NCBI GenBank assembly: GCA_023014335.1
Contig: JAECYW010000033.1
Span: 124,001-188,000, forward strand
From: Galerina marginata
Taxonomy: Eukaryota; Basidiomycota; Agaricomycetes; Agaricales; Galerinaceae
Reading direction: 5' to 3'
DNA: 64,000 nucleotides
Of this stretch, positions 24,609 through 35,945 are shown piece after piece (the stretch's first letter is position 1; every line of letters starts with the position of its first letter). The notes beneath the pieces were generated by a model. That model was not told the origin of the DNA, searched no databases, and worked only from the letters and a program-made list of their open reading frames with translations. The translations under genes and the position numbers were made by a program.

Positions 24609-26062
24609 ATGGCGTCCCAATCTCTTGCATTCGACGTTCACGGTACTCTGGGGGCGATCTTAGTCGGCCTATTCGTGTCTTGCTGTCTTTTCGGCGTCGT
24701 CACTGTGCAAGTCTACATGTACTATACCCGATTCCCCAACGACATGGTCCGCATCAAAATACTGGTGCGTGTCACAGTGATTTTCCAATACACTCGTATA
24801 ACCACGACCACAGGTTATCGTTGTGTGGTAGGCAATTATTCCCTTACGATGGTAATAATGCCGGATCATCTCTTTATAAGGGTCTGTGAACTCGTTCATT
24901 GCATTTGCATATGCCACTCTTTCTATTTCTTCGTCGTCAATGGCTACGACGACCCGAAGACTGTCGCGACATTGCCGAGAACTTTCGACCTGGCGATTTC
25001 GCTGAGCGCCGTCATAAGCACCATGGTTCAGGTACTGCTTATTTTTCATTTCACTATCAAACCTCAATCGCGCACAGTTCTTCTTTGTAGAGCGTATTCG
25101 CGTCGTTAGCCGGAAACTTTTTCTTCCGCTCATCTGTTGGACCATGTCGATATCTCGATGTGTTTTAACTTTCTTTGGGACGTCAAAAGCTTGGAATAGG
25201 CCAATCTTGCTATTCGAGAGCGAATTCAAAGGGATTTGTGTCTCTATCTTCGCCATGGGCGCTGCAGTCGACACGATTATTGCTACGTCGTTATCCTATT
25301 ACTTGAAAGCTTCTAAACCTACGAACCACCAAAAGTATGCTTACCATTAGCCTTTTTTAAGACGAGCGAGACTGACAATCCAATTAAATAGCACCTCATT
25401 TGTCATTGACAAACTCACCGCCTGGACCATCCGTGAGTTACTCTTGAAATTGAAATAGTCCGAACCATCTCACCTAGCTGATGCTACAGAAACCGGGCTT
25501 TTAACTAGCCTTGCCGGACTGTCCATCTTACTATGTGTGAGCCATGAGTTACACGATCCAAGATACACATTGATCATGCCAATATAGTTCTTGACGATGT
25601 CTCATAACTGTGAGCCTTCGCGATTCTAGTTCCGTCATTCTTACTCATATACGAGCCCAGTTGTCTGGATGGGAATATTGGTGGTGCTGGCCAGAAGTAA
25701 GCATAGGCGTTGATTCTGATATCACGCAAATGTACTAACCTGACTCCAGTTTTTTCCAACTCGTTGCTTGCTTCGTACGTGTGGACTTCAATTAAAAGCA
25801 CCTTCATTTCTTTAAAACTCATGAAACCCTCGATACTTATAAAGCCTCAACGGGCGCGCGATTCTGCGAGACAGAAAGGCTTCGGAGTGCCAACCAGCAC
25901 GAGATTTCTTTGCCTCAGCTACAAGCACCCAGGTACGCTTATCCATTCGTTCCTTTTATCAAAAATTGATCTTAGGTTTCTTAGTTACCTCGGATTGCGG
26001 TACGTGTGACGACAGAGGTCGAGGTTGAATCACACCCAGTGTTTCAATATGGAATTATTTAG
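24609..26062 (+). CDS. DUF6534-family seven-helix membrane protein, copy 3 (304 aa)
   Basis: Eleven exons: 24609-24764, 24814-24827 (14-nt microexon, VIVVW), 24881-25031, 25078-25334, 25392-25432, 25490-25536, 25588-25609, 25661-25696, 25750-25774, 25845-25932 and 25985-26062; every length equals that of copy 2. Landmarks: TLGAILVGLFVSCCLFGVV (TM1), VYMYYTRFPND, VCELVHCICICHSFYF, RTFDLAISLSAV, VERIRVVS, VIDKLTAWTI, FSNSLLASLNGRAIL and a tail ending FQYGII. It is the segmental duplicate of copy 2, open throughout with conserved splice sites, so probably functional. Confidence 0.92.
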
Positions 26063-26251
26063 TTCCACACTATTCTTGCACATTTCCGTTGCGGATGACT
26101 GCTTTAAATATGACTCACAGCTATAATGTTTTGAAACTGATTCCCCTCTCGTCAACAGTTAAATGTAAGGCAGGGTGGATTTAAAAACACTCTCGCATCG
26201 CCATGGATAGGCAATTATGATGCGCATAAGCTGCAGGAAGTGAGAATTTGC

Positions 26252-26560
26252 CATACAACCAGTACCTGCCCCAAAAATAGCTGTAAGAATCGGTATGATG
26301 CTGGGTTCCAAGAGGAATCGACAGATATTCCAGACTTACTTACCCTTGGGAAAGCGGGTGTAATAAATGTAGGTCTGGACTATGACAACTCCAAAGAGCA
26401 TACAGGAAACGAGAACTCCTATAAGCAAAGTGCCGAGGGCGTTCGCCGCATTACATAAACGCAATATGGGACTCAATAACGAAAGTTTGACGAATCCACT
26501 GGCAATGCGCTCTTCTGGTGTTTGTACCGCTCGAAAAATATCAGTCACAGGAAAACTCAT
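26252..26560 (-). pseudogene. DUF6534-family N-terminal fragment
   Basis: The minus strand retains the first exon, reading GTLLIGVLVSCMLFGVVIVQ and YIYYTRFPKG near 26450-26350. A well-preserved 14-nt microexon lies at 26265-26252 (GTACTGGTTGTATG, encoding VLVVW), but no later exon follows. It sits just beyond copy 3 in the opposite orientation. It mirrors the larger remnant beyond copy 2, and it shows that the microexon predates the fragmentation. Confidence 0.7.
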
Positions 26561-27556
26561 TCAGATCACCAGCTGATTGATAGCTCCGGTCTCTGCGGTG
26601 CCCTTGCCTCGACGAAATCGGGGAGGACCTGCGGTGCCACCCGGTGACATGGCCTCTGGCGTTTCGGCCAAGCCGGTTACTTGATAAGTTGATTGGAATG
26701 CCAAATGGGTGTTTACCAGGTTTATATTAAACGCTGCGGGGTCCTCTTGTCCATAGCTCTGTTCTTCAACCCCTCCAAAGCCTGGATAATTTGTAAGGGG
26801 ATATCATCCATGTTATAATTACAAGACGCGGTCCATCTTTGTGATCAGTAGACTTGGGGTGCCTTATGGGGTTAGATATTTGAACTCCGCTTTCAACGGA
26901 CCCAGCGTGACTGCTTCCGATCGCGTTCAAACCACTGACCAGTAAGATCAACTTTCGAGGTCAAATCACTCTCCTTCGTCGAACTTCGAGCGTCGTGGGG
27001 TACTCGCACTCGCAACCCGAACCTAGAGCTATCGAGGAAAAATCGAATGCCCCTCCTGAATTCAGAAGCGGCGACAAGTAAGGCTCACATTTACCACATG
27101 ACATGGCCTTCCTCCAATCACTGGCATCTTCGCCCGAATATCATTGGAGTCGAGGTGATCTGTTGTCTGATGTTCCGATATCCTAGAAAACACAATCCAA
27201 ATACCAGTACATCGGACAGCTTGGAATAAAGGCGGAACTCTGGCATTGGGGAATGAAAGTGGTTACTTCGCGATGTCATGTGAGTAAATACCTCTTTCAC
27301 TTTCCCTTCTTTCTCGGTGCTTTTTCTTGGACGTGTCCTAGCTGAAACTCCCGTGATTGTCGGTCCTGTGGATTTTGACCACTCACCGCCTTTGTGGGCG
27401 TTGATGCTTTGCTCAGATCTGCTGAATTCTTTTCACCATTAAGCGTGCTGTGTTCTCAGCTATTCTCGTTATCTTCATTCTATCTGTCTGCTGCTCATCT
27501 AAGGATTCGAATATAAACTTCAGGCAGCTACTTATGACGCCACTTCCCGCAATCCG
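26561..27556. other. Intergenic upstream of DUF6534 copy 4
   Basis: No gene recognised. A TATA-like TATAAAC lies at 27512-27518, about 40 bp before the start codon of copy 4. Confidence 0.45.
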
Positions 27557-28900
27557 ATGGTATCCCCGATATACGACGTCCACTCCACGCTGGGAGCTCT
27601 GTTAGTCGGACTACTCGTCTCATGTTGTCTATTTGGAATTTCTACCACTCAGGCTTACATTTGTTTCTCTCATTTTCCCAGAGACAGATTGTACACGAAG
27701 GCATTGGTATGTTAAACTTCGGCTCTTTCCAACTGCTATAGACTTCATAAATTGCTCTTACCTTATCCCATTCGACAGGTCGTCCTGTTGTGGTAACTAA
27801 ACCCTCCTTTACTGACGCATTCTTGTAACTCCATTAACGCACCCTCGAAGGTTGTGCGAACTCGCCCATTACGTCTGTCTTTGCTACACCTTCTACTTCT
27901 TTGCAGTCGTCGGGTACGGCAATCTCTTAGATCTTTTTTGCAGACCGCATTCGGGTGGTTAGCCAGAAGTTATTCATTCCGGTTGTTTGCTGGACACTGT
28001 CGTTAGTGCGGCTCGGCACCGCCTTTCTGGCAATGTCTGAGGCTGTTAAAACGCCCGCGGTAATCCCTTTTGCAATACAATGGAAATGGCTCGTCATCCT
28101 TACCTTAGCTGTCGGCTTGGCAGTCGACGCAACCATTTGCATATCATTGTCCTACTACCTGAAGACTAGAAATACGAGAATTAATCCAAGGTCATTGACT
28201 TAAAATTTCTTTTCTTCTCAAAGCCAGCTGACGTCCTCGAATAGACCTTCGTTTATGGTCGACAAAATTACTCTGTGGACAATTGGTAAGGTGTCTATAA
28301 ATTCAGAGCCCGGCGTCATTCAGGGTTCTTCCTGTAGAAACAGGGCTTTTAACAAGCCTTACTGCCTCGGTGGTCTTAATTTGCGTAAGTCAACTCGCTC
28401 TCTTCGAAAATATGTACGGTTGATCGTAGGAGAGAAGTACGTGGCAATGCCTCGCAACTGTGAGTTTTAGCGTCGTTTTCGGTTCAAATGAAATTGACCT
28501 CCTCGTTTGCAAGTCATTTGGCTAGGATTCTATGAGGTGATGGCAAGGGGTAAGCTGTCCACAATTTGAAGTCTTTCATATCGTCACACTTGCTACGGGG
28601 CTCAGTTTATTCGAATTCGCTACTTGCTTCGTGAGTTCAAAATACTTCTCTGATACCCTGTCCTAAATTACAGCCAATAGCCTTAATGGACGCAGAACTC
28701 TTCGCAAACCATCGATGCCTGACCATTTTTCTGGACACTCGCGCAGCACAAGATTTGGGCACGGAAATACTGAGGTGAGCAGGAAGACTTAGCCTCAAGT
28801 GATTCCTTATTTGTTCTACTGCCATGGTCAGATCGCGGTGCATGTCAGTAAAATGACCGAAGTTATGCTCGACCCGATATTTGAACACGGGGTTGTCTAA
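27557..28900 (+). pseudogene. DUF6534-family gene, copy 4, with a deletion across exon 3 and intron 3
   Basis: Exon 1 is 27557-27706, the microexon 27779-27792 (VVLLW) and exon 3 starts at 27851 (LCELAHYVCLC...GYGN). About half of exon 3 and intron 3 are then missing: at about 27924 the sequence runs straight into IFFADRIRVVSQK of exon 4 in a different frame. The normal 151-nt exon would continue through the LSGIIG-type helix. Everything downstream is well kept: exon 5 with MVDKITLWTI, exon 6 with ETGLLTSLT, AMPRN, YSNSLLASLNGRRTLR, and a tail ending FEHGVV at 28900. No GT-AG pair of usable size rescues the frame (the only candidate intron is 17 nt). This is a recently broken gene or, less likely, an assembly error. 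Confidence 0.8.
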
Positions 28901-30379
28901 CCAGCAACCTTTGACCGGTCAGGAGGCATGGCCGACCGACCATCGAACGATTTATCGCCCTAAATTCTTCGTGGTTTGAGAAATCGGCAATGTAGTGGAA
29001 GGGCTGGGAGGGTTACTTTTTGGAGTATTTAAATGTAATGACAAGGTCGCCAATGCATCAACTCACGAAACATTTTTTGAGGACCTGGCCCTGCCAATGG
29101 GTTTAATCAACCCTAACTCAAACCCCTCCCTTTCACCATATGTGACCGTTAACCGAGTTTGCCAACTGTTAGGTACAAAAACTCTTCTATGCCATGCGCA
29201 GCACTGGGAACACCAGCCAGGTGGATGTGCTTCACTGCTATGAGTGGCGTGGAAGGCGAGCGACAGCACTAAACTCGGTGGTCGATGGCGGTGACAGACG
29301 CGGATTGACATAAATAGCTAGCGGCCGGGTTGAATGTTAACTCCTACGAAGTTTTTAGGCAGGTGCGAGTCCCAATAAATTTATCCTAAGATATGTAGTT
29401 GCTCCAAGATAAAAAAACATTGTCACCAAGCGCCCTCAGCCGTCGTGTAGAATTAGCACGACGACGAAGATTAACGTTAAGGCTTCCCTGGCCAATTTTT
29501 TCCCAACCATTAGTAGACTCTCTGTGATCGCTCAGCGCTCCACTTCGCTGTACGCATCGTGCACTCCACATGGTTCTTTCCAAGTTTTGACTCTCAATAA
29601 GGACGCACGACGGGTCGACTGAACCCTCAAGGAGCATTTTCATTGTCTTGCAGGTGCCTCTAGAGTATAAACAGGCGATTATGGTTATCATTTTTCTGGT
29701 ACAATGGCATTGGATCTGTTATTTGGCTAACATTTTCTATGGATATGGCAAGACTTCTACGGGTTTCAATACGACCGGTCTAAGTATATCGAAGTTACTG
29801 TTGCCATATAACCTTGGCTTGACAGACTACTAGCTCTTCCGGAGTCTTCCCAGGTGGACTTCGACGATACCCAGAAGGCCACCAAGAACTTAACATGTCA
29901 CGTCTCTCGTGGATTGTTCTTTCTTTGGCTAACTCATGAACCAGTTCGGTATTGCTTTGACGATGAGAGACTGACTCGTTTTCTTGCTTGCTAGTGCTGT
30001 TTCAACCAGAAAAGCAACACGTGTCGGCCTGTCGTCGTGCCTTGCTCTCTGTCGCATGTTTAGGAGTCTGGGTTGTCTCCGAGTCTGACTTCCACCAACC
30101 GCGACATGACATGTGCACTCTTTTGGAAATTATTACCTTTTTGGCTAAGTGCAGAAAGCTTTCCGAACTAAAAAATTGGTTATCCTACGATCAGGGGCCT
30201 GTTTGTCGGTGGAAAGCTGCACAGCACTAGACACGAGGGTTTGTGATTACAGAGGACTAGGATCACAGCACCAGGCTTTGCCCTACGTGTTAAATTACCG
30301 CGGGCTTGAACTCCTGTTCGAGTACCGCCTGGTTTATATTCAGGGAAAAATCGGAAGGAGAGCGCTACATGGCATTTAA
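28901..30379. other. Intergenic, nothing recognised
   Basis: Short frames only. Near 29648-29833 on the plus strand a hydrophobic 61-aa frame occurs, but it matches no DUF6534 exon. The lost last exon of copy 5 should lie near 30250-30400 but could not be found. Confidence 0.4.
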
Positions 30380-31979
30380 TGAAGCAACATGTTTCTGAGG
30401 TATTAGTATAGCTCACCTTAACACTACCGAGATATCGGGGATCGGGAGCAAGCTCCTGCAACCCGAAATTACTCGTTTCATTTGGAAATGTGCGTCCATT
30501 GAGCCTAAAATTGGCATGTTATAGAAAAAATGGGCATGCTTTGGTGCTTTTGACTTACGAAGCAAGCATCGAGGTCGAAAAAACTGCAGGTTATGTTAGT
30601 TCTACCCGAATGGAGTGAAAAACTCTTACTCCTGGAAAGGAATACAAAAATCGCCAACCAGATACTGTCTGATTTCATTCAATTCGTACAAGGGGTGGAC
30701 GTGTGACCCGACTGTCCGAAATTTTGGTTTCGTACACCTTCTAAATTAAGGAGGACCCTGGAGTTTTGGCGCTCATTTTGGACCCTATATTCCCTTATTT
30801 GGGCTGATTTTTGGCCGAGGGTTTGGGACAAAAGCCTTGGGACATGGGACAGGCGTGACATTTAGGACAAATCTGAGGTCCCTGTGACGCGGGACGTCCG
30901 AATTGAAGGAAATCGGACAGTATCTGAGATACCAGAATTGAAACATTACAATGAAAAATGAATCTTATTCTCGAAACTCACATGTGTGTGGCGCTACCAA
31001 GAACTATTCGAGTCGACATTAGATAGGACATGGTAGCCGAAAGCGAAAGCAGAGCACACTTACACTTACTAGCATAGCCAGGCCAGTACAAGTAGTTATC
31101 AACCTGCTTTCTATGAAAACGGTTAACTTAACATGGCACTGTTACTTTATGGGACGAACCCACGGATAGTCCAGGCAATGACTTTATCAACCATCAAAGT
31201 CCTATTGCACAATATTAGCCAAGGCAGTTGTGGAAGCCTGATTTGGCTCACCTCCTTTGAGTATTCGTTGTTTGTTTCCTCAGATAATAAAATAGAGTAA
31301 TAGTCACAATGAAATCCACGGCGGTGCCAACGGACAAAAGACTGGTAAGGAGCCACTTCCAGTTTTTCAGCAGACCGACAAATGAGGCGGATTTAATGCT
31401 CGCAACCATTGCCGCAAATGTCATCAGACAGCGCACTCCAGAGAGCACCCAGCATATGATGGGAATAAAAAGTTCCCTACTGACAATGCGGACACGGTCT
31501 GCAAAGAAAGCCTGCGCAAAATGAGATATTATCCGTGCCGTTTGTAATAAGGATGTACCTGTACAATGGGTTCAATAATGCCACTGAAAGCGACGGCTAT
31601 GTTCCAGGATATAGGGGGACTTATAATGGCTTGTGGATTGCCATAGCCATTGATGGTAGCGACATAGAGTGTATGACAGATGCAAATACAATGGCCAAGT
31701 TCGCAAAACCTGACCTCAATTATCCGGAGATTGAAAGTCGAAAATGAAAGACTGCTTACCATATAGTCGCGACCTTGGGAAGTTAGGTCTAAGACTATTA
31801 CTTGGCTAGAAGTTACGAATCCGATGCACCAACAACTTGAACAGCGGCTTGTCATTTGGAAAGCGAGTATAATAGATATAAGTTTGAACAATCACTACTC
31901 CAAAAAGAGAGCAAGAAATGAGGATTCCGATTAAGAGAGGTCCAAGGGTGGTTTTCGGGCTGAATGCGAGAGGCTCCAT
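30380..31979 (-). pseudogene. DUF6534-family gene, copy 5, disrupted by a MITE
   Basis: Exons follow the family plan: 31979-31830, 31773-31760 (14-nt microexon, VATIW), 31709-31559, 31511-31252, 31201-31164 (38 nt, one codon short), 31110-31064, 31003-30982, then exon 8 ending at 30630, exon 9 at 30583-30559 and exon 10 at 30504-30417. Landmarks: FCELGHCICICHTLY, ADRVRIVSREL, LMVDKVIAWTI, LITTCTGLAMLV, WLAIFVFL, ASLNGRTFP. A 269-bp element sits at the 5' edge of exon 8, separating its acceptor from its body. The usual last exon (TE-DP-FEHG tail) was not found. A CTTAAATAC box precedes the ATG by about 30 bp. Probably non-functional, though cryptic splicing is possible. Confidence 0.78.
30658..30936. 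mobile_element. MITE inserted at exon 8 of DUF6534 copy 5
   Basis: The element is about 30663-30931, 269 bp. Flanking CCAGA occurs at 30658-30662 and 30932-30936, consistent with a 5-bp target duplication. Near its ends is an inverted repeat of about 30 bp (GATACTGTCTGATTTCATTC and on at the left; the complement of the right end reads GATACTGTCCGATTTCCTTC). There is no coding capacity. Removing it places ATTCTGG next to TTGGCGATTTTTG, recreating the expected start of exon 8. Confidence 0.65.
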
Positions 31980-33544
31980 TGCAGAGCCAGTAACTTTGCA
32001 GTGTTAGTATTTAAGCCAAAGAGCCATCAATTGGTTGGACAACTGGGTACGGTCCAAGGTGATATCATGATGTAGTCACTTCACGGTCCACGCAAAGTTG
32101 CGCCAAAATCAAGTGCCACAGAACAGGTTCACGGACGTGCAGACATGATCAGCTAACCTTGGGATTATGAATAGGAAAGGTATTAATGTTCCCGTTCAGT
32201 GTCCTACAAGAATGACTCAATCTCGATGCTTTCTGGGACGACCAAAAATGAACGACATCTGCACCATTTTAGGTTTTGTGCACCCCATCCAGCTGCATTA
32301 GGTTATGAAACCTTTCGTTTCAGCAATACAATCGCGATCAAGAAAGCAGGGTTGAAAATTAGTCAAGCTCGAAACATCTCTTTCATTTTTCCAGGAATTA
32401 TAGAAATACCCGCAATTCTGGTGATTGATTTTTCCTCTGTTATGTCACAGCCCACGGCTGCTCCAATCTGTCTGAAGGGTGTGTACATAGACTAGCACAT
32501 TGCTTAATCGATTCAAATACCCATAGGAAGTTCAGGCTGTTTTCTGATGGCTAATTTAAAAATAGTACTCGAAGACGCGCCTTGGAACTATGGGACGTTA
32601 ATATTTAATACTCGTATAATCAAGGGTGTACCGGTGGTGCGGGAGCCTCCACGTATGATTGGAGTGTTTTATTGAACAAGGCTTCTTTCTTCTAGGAAGA
32701 AATTGGATAACTTCCCGCTGCGTCTGGTAACACCGAATATTTTCCAGATCAAGTTAAACGAGCTGTTTAAGGAAATTTCTATCAGTTCCTGAGGACCCTG
32801 GAAGATTTTTGAAGCTCCGGAGCTTTTCCAGACGTACATAGCTTCAGCTCCTCGGCTTCTTAGAATCTGAAAGCATTTGGAATTCCCAAGGAATTCCAGG
32901 CCTGTATCAGATTCCTATGGGAAGTCATCGGCGGGAGATGCTGAACAGATTTAGACTTAGATTGGCCAATGGGAATTGAGATCTGCAAGCTCTCCGGCCA
33001 CATAGGCAATGCCCGCAGTGCCAATATATAATGTATGAGGTTCTTGATATGACCTGTGCTTCGGTCTAAAGATGTTATCGTCTACCAATGCGAAACTGGC
33101 CTGAACTCCAAGACCGTTATGCCGTGTAGGATTTGAGGCACTCTCATGATATGTAATCTGTAACATTTAGATGTCACAAGCCGGCCTGATGAACTTAAAG
33201 TCACCGATACATGAGACATCGCATCTTTCCACGCTGGACTCGGAGCGCCGAGGGGAGTTTCCTTTGTGCACAGTACCGTTCCCTCAATGGAAATGTCTAA
33301 CCAGTATTAGAATTGGGACAGAGTAACGATATCTTCCTAATGGGATTTGAGGTTCAGATGAGAGTGGGATAATACTTGCTGAATACTGCAGATTGTGATT
33401 CGGCTTGTGGCATGTTCTGAGAGTTAACACCCAATGATTACGATGTGTTTTAGATTTACAACAAAGAGGAATTTTAATTGTCATGAAAGAAGGTATTTAC
33501 GTCAATGGATAGCCCGTGAACAATTGCACTAGGTTATTTTCCCC
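31980..33544. other. Intergenic between DUF6534 copy 5 and the MFS gene
   Basis: No gene recognised. The plus frame 32199-32495 (98 aa) and the minus frame 33166-32957 have no family motif. Confidence 0.4.
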
Positions 33545-35557
33545 TTAGACTCTCCGGGTCATTCGTTCTTTTACCAGGTAAGTTCTTGATGCCATGAAAA
33601 AGAATGCAGGAAGGACCATACAAATCTATGAGAGCATATATTAGCAGGACAATAAACATTCAATAAATGGACATTGGACTAACACCCGAGAAAACCATTG
33701 GTCTTATCCATTTAAATTCCGACGTCAGTAAGGCTCCCTGAACAGGAGCAGATCCAAGGAGTCCAAAGCTTGCAAAAGCGAGGGCTATTCCAGTTCGCGC
33801 GCTGCCCAGCCAACCTTAGTTGTAATCAGAATTTTTGTCAAAGCAGGCCACTTACCCTACCTCGTTCGGTTGGCGAGCCAAGGACGCAAGAAGAGCCACT
33901 GCTAATGACAGCCCTGGTTGAGATTAGTTAGTTACCTACGGTGAAGGATAGGACAAGTTCGGTCCCTTACATGCACCCGAAAACAAGCCATAAAAAATAG
34001 TGACAGCCACAAGTGATCCTGGACTCCGACTATTTTGTGCTTAACCAATGAAACTGGCTTTGCAATCAAAACTAAAGGAGACGTACATTCCAGACACGGC
34101 AAATATGCTTGCACCAGTTATGAAAGTGCATGGAATAGCAATGTTGAAGGGGCCATATATATCCGCAGCAAAGTTACCAATGATGCGGCCAATTGTGCTC
34201 GAGGCATTTAAAATTGCCACCTACAGGTTTCTCGTACAATTAGCGCCAAAGAAAGAGTAGAACAAAAAACCATACAGAATAAAAAGCCAATGTTGGATTG
34301 ACGCCATGTTCCACCGCATAGAGTTGTAGATAAAATACTGCAGCAAGAGAATGACCGTGTACATCGTTTCCAGCATAGAGAAGAAACTTACAAGGGAAGT
34401 AGAGGCCGAATAACGAGATCAATCCGCTACGGAACACAGACCAATGAGAGAAAAATCGAACAAAATGTCGAGACATACCCGATAAGGGCAAGCATGTAAG
34501 GCACATCGGTGACGAAACTCTTGATGTCAAGTTGTGGTCTGTCCGCACGCACTTTGTAGGCTGTCCGCATGAGGCTGTTCCCTACAACTACAAGTCCAAG
34601 AACGATGAAACCGGTTGCCCGAACAGTTTTCGCAAAGCCCGACGACGGGAGCAGATGACTGTTAAAAAGTTATATCTGGCTTAAATCACAATGAAAAGCC
34701 CACGAACTTTATCACTACCATGCTTGGAATCAGTTATCGAAACTGAGACTGTGTGGAAACGACATACTTATGGGAAAAACAACCGCACCCAAAGATATAC
34801 CTGTCATTGCGACGCCAGTTGCAAATGCCTTTCGACGCAAGAAGTGATGTGTGGTGATGCTGAGCGACGGGACAAATACAAAGCCCATCCCCAAGCCCAT
34901 CCCCAGTCCCTGGCTGAGGAAGATTTGAACATATTCCTGAGGTTTTGCGAGTGAAAGCGAGAACAATCTATTGGGTTAAACTGTCGGATAGAATTCCTGA
35001 TAACATGGTGAAGCCCGTACGAGATAATGAAGATAATTGCGCCAGCAATCTCCAAAATGTGGAAGTATCCTGCGTCAAACAATTTTCCTGACACCATACC
35101 GAAGAAAAATGGCATCATGATCTGAAAACTTCCTATCCAGCTGAGGGAAAATACATGTCATGGATGAACCTCTGAGAAAAATTTCAGCAAAGCCCACCCG
35201 ATCTTGCTTGGACTGTGGTCTGAAAGGTAGAAACGAGTATAATAATCTGTGAAGGCATTAGTGACTGTTTATGGACTAAATATACGTGAGCTGCGACCTT
35301 GGTATACTCCAAAGGAGTAGACATAACTAATGTCTGTTGAGCACAGAAGCGTTCAAGAAGGTTGATTCGTACCCAACAGTGGCGAAAAGGACAAGCCAGC
35401 TACGGAGATAAATTGGATAAGCGGCTCCCAAATTTTGGTAGAAGACATACGCTCCGAAGAGTGTGGACCAAGCCTTTAACCCGCCATCCATAGCAATGGA
35501 GTCTTCTGAGGAGTCTTTGACCTCACTGATCTGGGTTAGGCTTTCCTCCTTATCCAT
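33545..35557 (-). CDS. Major facilitator superfamily transporter, monocarboxylate-transporter (MCT/Mch) type, about 14 exons
   Basis: Twelve-helix plasma- or organelle-membrane transporter. Exons as read: 35557-35451, 35399-35373, 35326-35298, 35246-35198, 35140-35021, 34967-34768, 34658-34479, 34427-34393, 34337-34276, 34220-34087, 34029-33971, 33913-33856, 33801-33686, and a last exon ending at about 33545. Family landmarks in order: DGGLKAW at the start of TM1, GVYQDYYTRFYLS, KIGWIGSFQIMMPFFFG, GKLFDAG, GLGMGLGMGFVFVPS, RRKAFATGVAMTG, VFYLQLYAVEHGVNP, NASSTIGRIIGNFAAD, VAVTIFYGLFSGA, NEVGARTGIALAF, ASRTYLVKER. The exon 6-7 and exon 13-14 junctions do not keep frame with the sites I chose, so a small exon may be missing or the gene may carry lesions. 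Substrate unknown; monocarboxylates are the family norm. Confidence 0.78.
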
Positions 35558-35945
35558 CCTTGGGTGTTATCCCTTCTAGGTTTCGAGTTATCGGTTGTGT
35601 CAGTGGTAAGATTATAGACTTCCAGTTGAAAGATCTGTGCAGGTTTTATATCAGTAAAAATAGCAGCAAGACTCACCTCGCACAAGTTTCAACGATCCCG
35701 CGAGCAAGGTATTTCTGGAACTACACATGTGCCAAGGTTACAATAAGGTGTGGTGGAATACTGCTTGCCTTGCAGAAATAGAGCTACAATGATGTCTGTT
35801 CTGGCTTTGCAAGGGACAATATCGGTCACGGTGCATTAATTGTGGCATCGGTAACGGATTCTTTACGAACTATTCCTGTCTGTTCTCTTGCAGGTTGTGT
35901 TCTTCCGTTTCCGCCGGGCGGATTGTTCCCTGCGCCTAGTGACGT
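35558..35945. other. Intergenic upstream of the MFS gene
   Basis: Promoter side of the minus-strand transporter. Nothing else recognised. Confidence 0.4.
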
